Positions 17,164-25,378 of a stretch of DNA of 39,557 bases are shown piece after piece. The DNA is from Ruminiclostridium sp. (lineage in GTDB: Bacteria > Bacillota > Clostridia > Oscillospirales > Ruminococcaceae). The position numbers and the translations under genes are program-made. Positions within the stretch are counted from its first letter, which is position 1, and every line of letters starts with the position of its first letter. The notes under the pieces were generated by a model. The model was not told where the DNA came from. It was given only the letters and a program-made list of their open reading frames with translations, and did not search any database. The stretch is from contig JAGBLA010000190.1 of the NCBI GenBank assembly GCA_017635675.1, forward strand, positions 1 through 39,557. Direction: 5' to 3'.

Positions 17164-18012
17164 TCATGTGAACTCAAAGAATTCCTCAAGTCGTGTGAGC
17201 AGAGCCTTTCTGTCAAAGGTCTTGAGCAGATAGCCTGTCGGGTTGAGCTTCAATATCTCCATTACGTCATCTCTTGCGCTGTTTCCCGTAAGGAAGAATA
17301 CAGGGATAGACTTGGTCTGTGAGTCGTTCTGGAGCATAGCAAACATCTGCGCTCCCGAGCATACAGGCATCTTGTAGTCCAGAAGTATAAGGTCAACATC
17401 GTTCTTTGCGAGCCACATTATCGCCTGCAGCGCCGAGCTTGCAACGCCTACCTCATAGCCGTCCTTGAGCCAGTTGCGGATAATTCTCAGATACGACGCG
17501 TCATCGTCAACGAGCAGTATCCTTCTCTTGCGCACCGCCACCATGTCCGCGGTCATCTTTCTCTTGACGGGTGCCGCTTCCGCGGTTCCGTCTTCCTTGG
17601 GCTTATCGTTATCTCCCATTTTCTTTTCGCCCTCGTTCATATACTCGAACACGGTCTGAACAAATGAATCCATGTTCATAGGACGGTCAAAGAACTGTAA
17701 TATGAAATCCTCGGATATGTAGCGCATCGCTATCTCATAGTCCTTGCGCTTGGCTATGATTATGAGCATCTTGTTTGACTCGTAGAGCTTGTCGTTCAGA
17801 TAAGAAAGCATATTCTGCAGCGACGCGGTCATAGCCGCCATTCTCTCGTCAAGGTAAAGCACGATAAGTCCCGCGCGGTCAATGTTGCTGCCGATGTCGG
17901 TGGTGCGCGCCACGACCTGATACGCGCTTATTTCCTGGGCTATGAGTTTCTGCTCCATGGATTTTATCGCGAAACTCTCTGAGGTACTGATTATCATTAC
18001 GTTTTTAAGCAT
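17164..18012 (-). CDS. Pseudoreceiver-receiver response regulator, no output domain
   Basis: A soluble 282-aa protein with two receiver-like domains. Residues 1-125 have the alternating strand-helix pattern of a receiver (VMIIST, LIVLYLDE, MLIIIAK) but lack the acidic pair and the conserved Lys (FFDRPM), so they form a pseudoreceiver. A charged linker (about 127-160) follows. Residues 163-282 are a complete receiver with D169-D170, phospho-acceptor D212 in LILLDYKMP, T242 and K264. There is no DNA-binding, enzymatic or RNA-binding output, so it probably works by protein contacts or as a phosphate sink. It is the last gene of the leftward signalling cassette, 51 nt after the receiver-Hpt gene, with AAAGGAA upstream of the ATG. 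Confidence 0.82.
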   Translation of the reverse strand: MLKNVMIISTSESFAIKSMEQKLIAQEISAYQVVARTTDIGSNIDRAGLIVLYLDERMAAMTASLQNMLSYLNDKLYESNKMLIIIAKRKDYEIAMRYISEDFILQFFDRPMNMDSFVQTVFEYMNEGEKKMGDNDKPKEDGTAEAAPVKRKMTADMVAVRKRRILLVDDDASYLRIIRNWLKDGYEVGVASSALQAIMWLAKNDVDLILLDYKMPVCSGAQMFAMLQNDSQTKSIPVFFLTGNSARDDVMEILKLNPTGYLLKTFDRKALLTRLEEFFEFT

Positions 18013-18063
18013 TTGCTGAAATTCCTTTCATGTTGTTATTTATAAAGCATTATACTGCGCGGT

Positions 18064-19119
18064 TTATCCGCTGTCATCAGCGCCATATACTCTCTCGGCA
18101 TATCTGTGGGCGGCAGTCCTGATACCGTTCCAGTCGAGAGCCATGAACGCTTCGTTCACCGCGTCATATATCTCTTTGTCCTCGGGCAGGAGCCTATGCT
18201 CCTCAAGCGAGGTCATTACCATTTCAACAAGGTCGTAATCCATCTGACCCGCAAATTCCTCCAGCGACGTGAACGCGTCCTCAAGGAAATCGCTGTCCGC
18301 AAGCGGGCGGTCGTCCTCTTTCTCTTCCCCGCCGCTGTCGCCCGAAAGCCGTGAGAGCTTTTCGGAATAGCCTTTGTAACGCGTCAGCAGGTCATCGGTG
18401 TTACCGTGAATGAAGTCAAGGTCACGGGCATCTCCCGCGGCTTCGAGCTGTCTTGCGAGCTCCGAAAGCTCCGCAAGCCCTATTATGCGCGCCGAGCTTT
18501 TCAGCGCGTGGACTTTGATAGTGTAGTTTTCCCAGTCCTCGTTATCGTAATACCCGTGTATCTCATCGTACATCTTTCCTATGGAGCTGTGGAATATCGT
18601 GAGCGCCGACATATAGCCTTCCTCGCTGCCGCAGTTCTTAACGCCGTCTGTGATATTCAGCTCCGGTATCTCCGAAAGCCACTCCGGCAGGAGCGACTTC
18701 GGCGGCGGCATAGACTCCTCAATGTTCATCAGCTCCCTGCGCTTTTCCTCCGACAGATACAGAAGGAGCGCGGCATGGAGCAGATCGTAATTGACAGGCT
18801 TTTCAAGATAATTCGCAAATCCCTGCATCATGAAGAAGTCGTCCCCAAGCACCTGATCTGCCGTTCCGAGTGCTATCGCAGGAGTTTCGCGGTTCACGCT
18901 CCTGTCGCCCGAGCGTATCTCCTTCAGAGCATGGACACCGTCCGCGTCGGGCATGAAGTAGTCTATGAACATGATATCATACTCGTCTTCGCAGGCAAGC
19001 TTGACACTCTCGTCACAGTCGGAAGCTTCCGCTGTCTCTGTACCGAGCCGTCCGAGAAGCCCGGTAAGATATTTCCGCTCTACCTTGCTGTCATCGACGA
19101 CAAGCACCTTAACACTCAC
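18064..19119 (-). CDS. Receiver-Hpt phosphorelay protein
   Basis: A cytoplasmic phosphorelay intermediate of 351 aa. Residues 1-122 are a receiver with D9-D10, phospho-acceptor D53 in IMFIDYFMPDADG and K107 in YLEKPV. Residues about 155-255 form an Hpt domain with phospho-histidine H204 in VHALKSSARIIG. The last 80 residues are acidic and unassigned; the spacing of helices could mean a second, degenerate Hpt. The start is GTG 19119 preceded by AAAGGAG; an ATG 8 nt further upstream is out of frame and runs into a stop. It lies 27 nt after the HD-GYP gene. The intact Hpt is notable because the Hpt in the upstream gene has lost its histidine, so this protein could supply that step. Confidence 0.88.
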   Translation of the reverse strand: MSVKVLVVDDSKVERKYLTGLLGRLGTETAEASDCDESVKLACEDEYDIMFIDYFMPDADGVHALKEIRSGDRSVNRETPAIALGTADQVLGDDFFMMQGFANYLEKPVNYDLLHAALLLYLSEEKRRELMNIEESMPPPKSLLPEWLSEIPELNITDGVKNCGSEEGYMSALTIFHSSIGKMYDEIHGYYDNEDWENYTIKVHALKSSARIIGLAELSELARQLEAAGDARDLDFIHGNTDDLLTRYKGYSEKLSRLSGDSGGEEKEDDRPLADSDFLEDAFTSLEEFAGQMDYDLVEMVMTSLEEHRLLPEDKEIYDAVNEAFMALDWNGIRTAAHRYAERVYGADDSG

Positions 19120-19146
19120 TCATATCCGCTCCTTTCATACTTGTTT

Positions 19147-21993
19147 TTAACCGTGCAGCTTATATTCGGTATCACTGTCGATTATACGCACCATTGCATC
19201 GGCAATCAGCGGGTCAAACTGTGTACCCTTGCAGCGAATTATCTCTTCGCGCACCTCTTTCTGGGATCTCAGCTCGTGGTACGCTCTGCGCGAGGTCATC
19301 GCATCGTAAGAATCGGCAACGCATATTATCCTTGCAAGCTCGGGTATATCGGTGCCTGCGAGCCCATCGGGATAACCGCGTCCGTCATACCGCTCGTGGT
19401 GCCACCGCGCGCACTTTGCTGCCTCGGGCATCTCGGTGATGACCTTAAGTATCTCGTATCCCACAACGGTATGCGTCTTTATCTCTGCGTACTCCTCGTC
19501 GGTGAGCCGTCCCGGCTTGTTGATTATCTCCTCGTGAACGCCTATCTTTCCCACATCATGCAGCAGACCGATGATATACAGCTCGTCCTGCTCCTTCTTG
19601 CTCTTGCCGAGCTGCTTTCCTATCCATGCCGCGTACTGTCCGACGCGCTGAGAGTGGTCGTTGGTGTACTTGTCCTTAGCGTCCACCGCCTTTGACAGTG
19701 CTATCATGACCTCGTGTGAAAGATGTCCTATTCTTTCGGTCTGACGGTTTATCTCGCGCCGCAGATGTCTTTGCAGGGCGGAAAGCTCAACTATCCTGCG
19801 GACGCGGCTGACAAGTACTTCCGGTACGAAAGGCTTGCGCACGAAATCCGCGGCGCCGCTGCGGAACCCTCTCACTTCGGCTTCTCCGCTGTCGTCGGCG
19901 GTCATGAATACCACCGGGATATCGGCTGTTTCCTCAATAGACTGCAATGCACGGATAACGTCAAATCCGTTCATGCTCATAAGGTTCACATCAAGAAGTA
20001 TCAGCGCGGGATTGTCCTCCTGAGCGTGGATTATACCCTGTTCGCCTGTCTCCACGGAAACTACGCGATAATAGCTCGCAAGTATCTTCTGTATCATCGT
20101 ACAGATAATCTTTTCATCGTCTATCACGAGAATAAGCGGTCTTACATCAGGCTGCACAGAGCTTGTTATGTTTTCAGTCTCGTCACCGGACAGGTACAGC
20201 GCAGCGGAAAGCTGTTTCAGCAGGCGTTTCACATTCTCGATGAACGCTACGTGCTTTGTTTTAAGCTCCTCGATGTTGCCCTTGATGTAGAGCTTCTCGA
20301 CAGCGGCTGCACGGTCGGACAGCACATCGGCGCCGATAAGCCGCGACGCGTCCTTTATCGAGCACAGCATCGCGCGGTAATTGTAATAATCGCTGTTCTC
20401 AATGTATTCATCAAGCTTCTGGACTACACCTGTCATTGCAAAATCATACAGCGCGGCAATGTAGAAGTCCGCGTCCGAACGGAAATATTCCTTCGCCGCC
20501 GCAAGCCGCAGGAACGGCAGCTCCTTTTGCAGCAGTCTCCACTCCGGCGGCCACGCTGACTGGTTGATACGCTCCTCGTCCACAGGAAGATACCGCAGTA
20601 TAACATCTTTTATCGACTTGTCGCTGAACGGTTTGGTTATGTACTCGGTGAACCCCGCGTCAAGGTACTTCTCTTTCTCGCCCTTTATCGTGTTTGCGGT
20701 GAGCATTATCACCGGTATCCCGTCGCACAGGTGCTCCTCCTTTATGGTACGCATAGCCTCCATGCCGTCCATTACAGGCATCATGTGATCCATGAAGATA
20801 AGGTCGTAATGCTCGGAACGAATGCGGTCTATCGCTTTCTCACCGTCGGAAGCGCTGTCCGTCTCGAACCCCATTGAACGCAGTATTCGAACGAGCAGGT
20901 CAACGTTCATTTCGGTATCATCTACCACAAGGATACGAAGCTCCTGTGCTCCGTCGAAGGGGGAAAGCCCCTCCGCGTCCATGTCATATTCATCGGGATG
21001 CTCTTCATCATCATCACCTGCCGCGATGTCCTTGAGCACAGTCTCTCCGCCGATGTCAACGAACTCGAAAACGCTCTCGAAGAAATCAAGAAGTCTGCGC
21101 GCGGCAAGCCTTGCCTTGCGTGAATACTCACGTGTGGCATCTTCGTCCGTGTCCTCCATGATTATGTTATTATAGCCCATTATAGCGTTTATCGGCGTTC
21201 TTATCTCATGGGACATCTGGGACAGGAACTGGGTCTTTGCGTCGTCCGCAGCTATCGCCTTGAGCTTTGCCTGCTCCTCCTCCTCACGTGACAGGCGGAG
21301 CTTTTCCATTGCCTCCTCGAAGTTGTAATAATCCGGCGTTTCATGTGACAGGAATACCAGGAACAGTCCGAATACCACTCCGACCATTGCAAGCAGGTAG
21401 CCCGGCAGTATGAATATCTGGAGTATCACGGTTATCCACATAGCTATGAACGAGCACATGATAGCTATGAGCTGCGTGCGCCTGAAATAGCGGCGGTAAA
21501 CTATCAGAGCCACCAGCGAGTATATGTTGAAATATGACGGTATGCCGTAAGCTACCAGCATGAACAGCGGGCCTTCGTAGTAATCGCCGTTCTCGTCGAA
21601 ACCTAAAACATTTCCTGTAAGAAAATTCTGGAGAAAAAGCACCATTGTCCCCACAAGAATTACCTGATTGATTATCATACACGCCAGACGCACCTTTATG
21701 CTTATGCTTTCCTCAACATAGTCATAAATATAGATTATGAAACAGAATGCCGAGCATGTAAGGAAGATATGGTCGATTGTATTCAGAACGATGACCAGAC
21801 CGTTTGATACGCTCTTGTCCGGGGTAACGACCGCCACGATAATATCAAGTATATTTGAAAGCATAACGAAAAGCACCGTTCTTCTGAACGATCTTTCCTT
21901 GTTCGTCCTGTTCTTGTATCTTGTGAGCAGGAACAGATATATCGTAACCACGAACGGTATCGTAACGACCTCGGCAATCGCATTATAGTTCAA
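19147..21993 (-). CDS. 7-TM HisKA-receiver-Hpt(degenerate)-receiver-HD-GYP protein without kinase ATPase domain
   Basis: A 948-aa membrane signalling protein. Residues 1-216 contain about seven membrane segments. Residues 252-310 are a HisKA dimerisation and phospho-acceptor helix pair (H262 in SHEIRTP). No HATPase domain follows: the chain goes through an acidic linker into receiver 1 (354-470, D402, T432, K454). Residues about 480-600 resemble an Hpt, but the histidine is C544 (CSIKDASRLIG). Receiver 2 spans 620-735 (D668, K720). The C-terminus (about 755-940) is HD-GYP with H812-D813 and HHERYDGRGYPDGL, predicted to hydrolyse c-di-GMP. The start is TTG 21993 with a perfect AGGAGGTGA site; it begins 18 nt after the upstream kinase gene. 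H262 would have to be phosphorylated in trans or serve only dimerisation. Confidence 0.9.
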   Translation of the reverse strand: MNYNAIAEVVTIPFVVTIYLFLLTRYKNRTNKERSFRRTVLFVMLSNILDIIVAVVTPDKSVSNGLVIVLNTIDHIFLTCSAFCFIIYIYDYVEESISIKVRLACMIINQVILVGTMVLFLQNFLTGNVLGFDENGDYYEGPLFMLVAYGIPSYFNIYSLVALIVYRRYFRRTQLIAIMCSFIAMWITVILQIFILPGYLLAMVGVVFGLFLVFLSHETPDYYNFEEAMEKLRLSREEEEQAKLKAIAADDAKTQFLSQMSHEIRTPINAIMGYNNIIMEDTDEDATREYSRKARLAARRLLDFFESVFEFVDIGGETVLKDIAAGDDDEEHPDEYDMDAEGLSPFDGAQELRILVVDDTEMNVDLLVRILRSMGFETDSASDGEKAIDRIRSEHYDLIFMDHMMPVMDGMEAMRTIKEEHLCDGIPVIMLTANTIKGEKEKYLDAGFTEYITKPFSDKSIKDVILRYLPVDEERINQSAWPPEWRLLQKELPFLRLAAAKEYFRSDADFYIAALYDFAMTGVVQKLDEYIENSDYYNYRAMLCSIKDASRLIGADVLSDRAAAVEKLYIKGNIEELKTKHVAFIENVKRLLKQLSAALYLSGDETENITSSVQPDVRPLILVIDDEKIICTMIQKILASYYRVVSVETGEQGIIHAQEDNPALILLDVNLMSMNGFDVIRALQSIEETADIPVVFMTADDSGEAEVRGFRSGAADFVRKPFVPEVLVSRVRRIVELSALQRHLRREINRQTERIGHLSHEVMIALSKAVDAKDKYTNDHSQRVGQYAAWIGKQLGKSKKEQDELYIIGLLHDVGKIGVHEEIINKPGRLTDEEYAEIKTHTVVGYEILKVITEMPEAAKCARWHHERYDGRGYPDGLAGTDIPELARIICVADSYDAMTSRRAYHELRSQKEVREEIIRCKGTQFDPLIADAMVRIIDSDTEYKLHG

Positions 21994-22011
21994 GTCCGGT
22001 CACCTCCTTCC

Positions 22012-24276
22012 CTATTTCCGGGTACGTTTCATAAGCTTCTGCACAGCATCGTAAAGCACGCTGTCGTCACCGATGTAGCTCTTGAGCTCCTCTATGCGCT
22101 GTTCGCTGCTTACAGCCGCGGCAGCAGGCTGCGGCGCAGCTCCGACGGCGACACGTTTCTTATTCTTATTGAGTATTATCTTGTCGTTCGGCAGGTACCG
22201 CAGCAGCGTCTTTTCAAGCTCCGCGGCATCGATAGGCTTTGAAAGGTAGTCCTCAAAGCCGTCTTTCATGTACTGCTCCCGCGCGCCCGCTATCGCGTTC
22301 GCTGTAAGCACGATGCACGGCTTTTTGCAGTTCGGGTTGTCAGTACGGCTGCGAAGCTCCTTGAGCATCTCAACGCCGCCCATGCCCGGCATACGGTCAT
22401 CTATGAACAGAACATCGTATTCCCGTTTCTCGGTATGCAGAAGCGCGTTCTTCGCGCTTATCGCCGTGTCTATCATTATCTCGGTGTTTTTCAGCAGTCC
22501 CGACGCCACTGTAAGATTCATCTCGATGTCATCTACGATAAGGATATGCGCCGTAGGTGCGGTGAACTGCTCGTGATACTCCTCCACAGCCTCCATGGTA
22601 TGGATATAGCTCTTTTCATAGTCACCCATGGGAGCAGGGTCACGTACCTCCTGACGGACCGTGAACGAGAACTCAGAGCCCTTTCCGTACTCGCTCTTTA
22701 CATCAAGCCGCGAATCCATCATTGCAAGAAGCTGCTTTACGATGCTTATGCCAAGTCCTGTGCCTTCAATAGCGCGGTTCCTTACCATGTCCACGCGCTC
22801 AAAGGGCGAGAACATCTTTTCCATGTCCTCCTCCCTTATGCCGATTCCGGTGTCCTTCACCGATACTTTAAGGTCAATGTACCCGTCAAGCGTGTTCTCA
22901 AAATCGAACACGGCTATCACGCTTCCGCTCTCGGTATATTTTACCGCGTTGGTAAGAAGGTTCAGCACGCACTGTTTGAGGCGTATGTTATCTCCGAAAA
23001 GCCCTCGGGGTATATTGCTGTTCGCATTCACCACGAAACTCAGTCCCTTTTTCTCCGCCCGCGGCCGCATCATGCACGCAAGGTCATATACCATGAGCGA
23101 CAGGTCGTACTCAACAGGCACAAGCTCCATTTTTCCTGATTCGATCTTCGAGAAATCAAGAATATCGTTGATGATCGAGAGCAGCGTATTTCCCGCGTTG
23201 CGTATATTAAGCGCGTACTGCTTGAGATCAGGATCGCTGAACTCGCGGAGTATAAGCTCATCCATACCGAGTATGGCGTTTATCGGAGTTCTTATCTCAT
23301 GGGACATACTCGCAAGGAAGTCGCTCTTTGCCTTTGAGGCTTCCTCCGCCACTATCTTTGCTTTTATCAGCTCGTCGTTCTCGTGTATCTTTCCCGAAGT
23401 GATTATAAGGTATATCGAACCTATGGTGAAAAGCACGGTTATGAGCTGGAACACGCGCCCGACAAGATTGCCTATGCTGTACGCGCCCTCCGCCGCAACA
23501 TCGGCAGCCACAAATCCCGCTAAATAGAAATCCGTCTGAGGTATCTCGGACGCGAATACATAGTATTCTCCTTTTGATGTGCTCACGCGCTTGGAGGCGG
23601 AAATATCTGTTTCGAGCCCTTGCGTAAGCGTTGAGAATACCGACGATATCTCACTCCCGTAAAAGAAATCTATATCATCGACAGTGGAATGTTCAAACGG
23701 TATTATAAGCTCGTCATTCACCGAAAGCACGAGCGCCTTTCCCATGCCCTCAAAGCAGGATATGCCGAAACGCCTGCTTATATTGCCCTTCGGGCAGAGC
23801 TCATACATGACATACTTTATATTCTCGCCGTGGTAAACGGGATAGCTGAACAGGAGCCCGCGCTTGTCATTGTAGCTTATATGCCCGCTGCCGCGGAATG
23901 ATGACTGTATGCCCGGAAACTCACGTGTAGTGACAGGCTCGCCGCAGATGACCGTACCGTCGGTAGCTATGATACCGAGCTTCATGTTTTCGTTGACCTT
24001 CACCATGGCGTCAAAAACATGGTCTATACGGTCGGGGTTCTGCTCTACTATCGCCGCCCTGTAAGAAAGGCTGAGTATCTCGGTGTTCAGCGTTTCGGAA
24101 GCCTTTTCGGCAACTGTTGCAGCCTGCCTTGCCACCTGTCCCTCGACAAAGCGGTAAAGAAGAGTTTGTATGCGGCTGCTCAGCAGCATTCCCACAAACA
24201 GCAGCACTATGATAAAGCAGATGTTGACAGCAGTGCGCGGATTATAAAGTGATGCTTTGACGTCACTTAGCTTCAT
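22012..24276 (-). CDS. Membrane hybrid histidine kinase with extracytoplasmic sensor
   Basis: A complete hybrid sensor kinase of 754 aa. Membrane segments at about 17-35 and 273-294 flank an extracytoplasmic sensor region of about 235 residues that looks like a Cache-type fold. HisKA has H326 in SHEIRTPINAIL. The HATPase domain has the N box (N439 and N443 in NLLTNAVKYT), G1 DTGIG (475-479), the F box PFERVD and G2 GTGLG (505-509). A C-terminal receiver follows with D626 in FIDDRMPGMGG, T658 and K680. The final 30 residues after an Ala/Pro-rich linker resemble the start of an Hpt and may be truncated. Its ATG overlaps the end of the BMP gene by 14 nt, with GGAG 9 nt upstream. It is the only gene in the cassette with a kinase ATPase, so it is the likely phosphate source. 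Confidence 0.93.
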   Translation of the reverse strand: MKLSDVKASLYNPRTAVNICFIIVLLFVGMLLSSRIQTLLYRFVEGQVARQAATVAEKASETLNTEILSLSYRAAIVEQNPDRIDHVFDAMVKVNENMKLGIIATDGTVICGEPVTTREFPGIQSSFRGSGHISYNDKRGLLFSYPVYHGENIKYVMYELCPKGNISRRFGISCFEGMGKALVLSVNDELIIPFEHSTVDDIDFFYGSEISSVFSTLTQGLETDISASKRVSTSKGEYYVFASEIPQTDFYLAGFVAADVAAEGAYSIGNLVGRVFQLITVLFTIGSIYLIITSGKIHENDELIKAKIVAEEASKAKSDFLASMSHEIRTPINAILGMDELILREFSDPDLKQYALNIRNAGNTLLSIINDILDFSKIESGKMELVPVEYDLSLMVYDLACMMRPRAEKKGLSFVVNANSNIPRGLFGDNIRLKQCVLNLLTNAVKYTESGSVIAVFDFENTLDGYIDLKVSVKDTGIGIREEDMEKMFSPFERVDMVRNRAIEGTGLGISIVKQLLAMMDSRLDVKSEYGKGSEFSFTVRQEVRDPAPMGDYEKSYIHTMEAVEEYHEQFTAPTAHILIVDDIEMNLTVASGLLKNTEIMIDTAISAKNALLHTEKREYDVLFIDDRMPGMGGVEMLKELRSRTDNPNCKKPCIVLTANAIAGAREQYMKDGFEDYLSKPIDAAELEKTLLRYLPNDKIILNKNKKRVAVGAAPQPAAAAVSSEQRIEELKSYIGDDSVLYDAVQKLMKRTRK

Positions 24277-25378
24277 CTATGACCACTCCTTCCGCGAACC
24301 AGTCCATACCGTACAAGAGAGCTCTGTCGGAGAGCACTTCGTCGTCGGCGCACCGCAGTACGCCGCTGTTATCGTATATTTCCCCCGAGAAAATGAACTT
24401 TCCGGCTTTAAGCTCGTCTATCGCCATTGAGACCTCTGTTCTTGCCCGCAGCGATACATTCCCGGAATACCCGTCAAGCTCCACGGCATCATCTTCTATA
24501 CCGAGCCAGCATACGCGCCCCTTGTCATCGCTGTTCATGCGCATATCCCTGAGCAGTGAGGAATAGATCTTCGACCACCTGCACATTATGCTCGTAAGGT
24601 GATGCGCCGTATATTCGCCGTTCAGCTCATACATTCCGATGAAATCTATTTTTGCCGCTTCACAGGCTTCGGGAACGCTCTCGCGGTTCTGATGATACAT
24701 TATTACATCGGCTGACTGCTCCGCAAGGCGCTTTACGGCATCCTTCTCTTTTTTTGCATTGTCCCACGAGCCCGTAAATATCACCCGTACCTGCGCTTCG
24801 GGCGCAATACGGCGGACTCCGAGCGTGAACGCGTTTATCCCGCGGTTCACCTCGTTATTCGGCATAGCCGCCACATAGCCTATCGTACCCGTCCTTGAGG
24901 TAAGCCCCGCTATTATCCCCGCGAGATACCGCATCTGATACATTCTTCCGAAATAATAGACCGCTTCCTTTTGCTCGCTGTCCGACCCGCTCACGTAAAG
25001 TTTCACGTTCGGATACTTCGCTGCCATTTCGTCAGCGTAATTCGCGTAGCCGTAGCTTGTCAGGAACACCGCCTCACAGTTCTGCTCAACGAGTTTCGCC
25101 ATGGCGTTGAAACACGCGGTGCGGTCCTCCGGCACGTTCTCGCAGATAATAAGCTCAGTGTCCTGCGCCCTGCAGGCGGAATCAAGTCCTCCGTAATTCG
25201 CTCCGTTCCAGCCGGATTCGGTGACTTTTCCGCTGAACACCGCCCCCACGCGTGTCCGCGACGGCGCGTCAAGCGTGGAATTGATTATCAGTACAAGAGC
25301 CGCGCCGATTATCAGAAGCACGATAGATATATACAGTCCCCTTAAGATCAGGCGGGCATCTCCATTATCATTAGTCAA
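24263..25378 (-). CDS. Membrane-anchored BMP-family ligand-binding protein (second copy)
   Basis: An extracytoplasmic binding protein of the basic-membrane-protein (BMP/PnrA/Med) family, whose known members bind nucleosides. One N-terminal membrane segment (LYISIVLLIIGAALVLII) lacks a lipobox Cys, so it is anchored by the helix. The family core is plain: YYFGRMYQMRYLAGIIAGL, IGYVAAMP, NRGINAFTLGVRR and GSWDN. The frame is open to 25405, but only a TTG at 25378 has a ribosome site (GGAGG, 9 nt); ATG 25396 is the alternative. It overlaps the preceding paralogue by 8 nt and the kinase by 14 nt. No BMP permease or ATPase genes are nearby, which favours a sensing role over transport. Confidence 0.85.
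   Translation of the reverse strand: MTNDNGDARLILRGLYISIVLLIIGAALVLIINSTLDAPSRTRVGAVFSGKVTESGWNGANYGGLDSACRAQDTELIICENVPEDRTACFNAMAKLVEQNCEAVFLTSYGYANYADEMAAKYPNVKLYVSGSDSEQKEAVYYFGRMYQMRYLAGIIAGLTSRTGTIGYVAAMPNNEVNRGINAFTLGVRRIAPEAQVRVIFTGSWDNAKKEKDAVKRLAEQSADVIMYHQNRESVPEACEAAKIDFIGMYELNGEYTAHHLTSIMCRWSKIYSSLLRDMRMNSDDKGRVCWLGIEDDAVELDGYSGNVSLRARTEVSMAIDELKAGKFIFSGEIYDNSGVLRCADDEVLSDRALLYGMDWFAEGVVIDEAK

Noticed and set aside
18406-19695. A 429-codon rightward open frame spanning the receiver-Hpt and HD-GYP genes
   Set aside because: It crosses two well-supported leftward genes and has no motif or ribosome site.
19147-21993. A normal hybrid histidine kinase call for the 948-aa protein
   Set aside because: No HATPase boxes are present between HisKA and the first receiver, so kinase is the wrong name.
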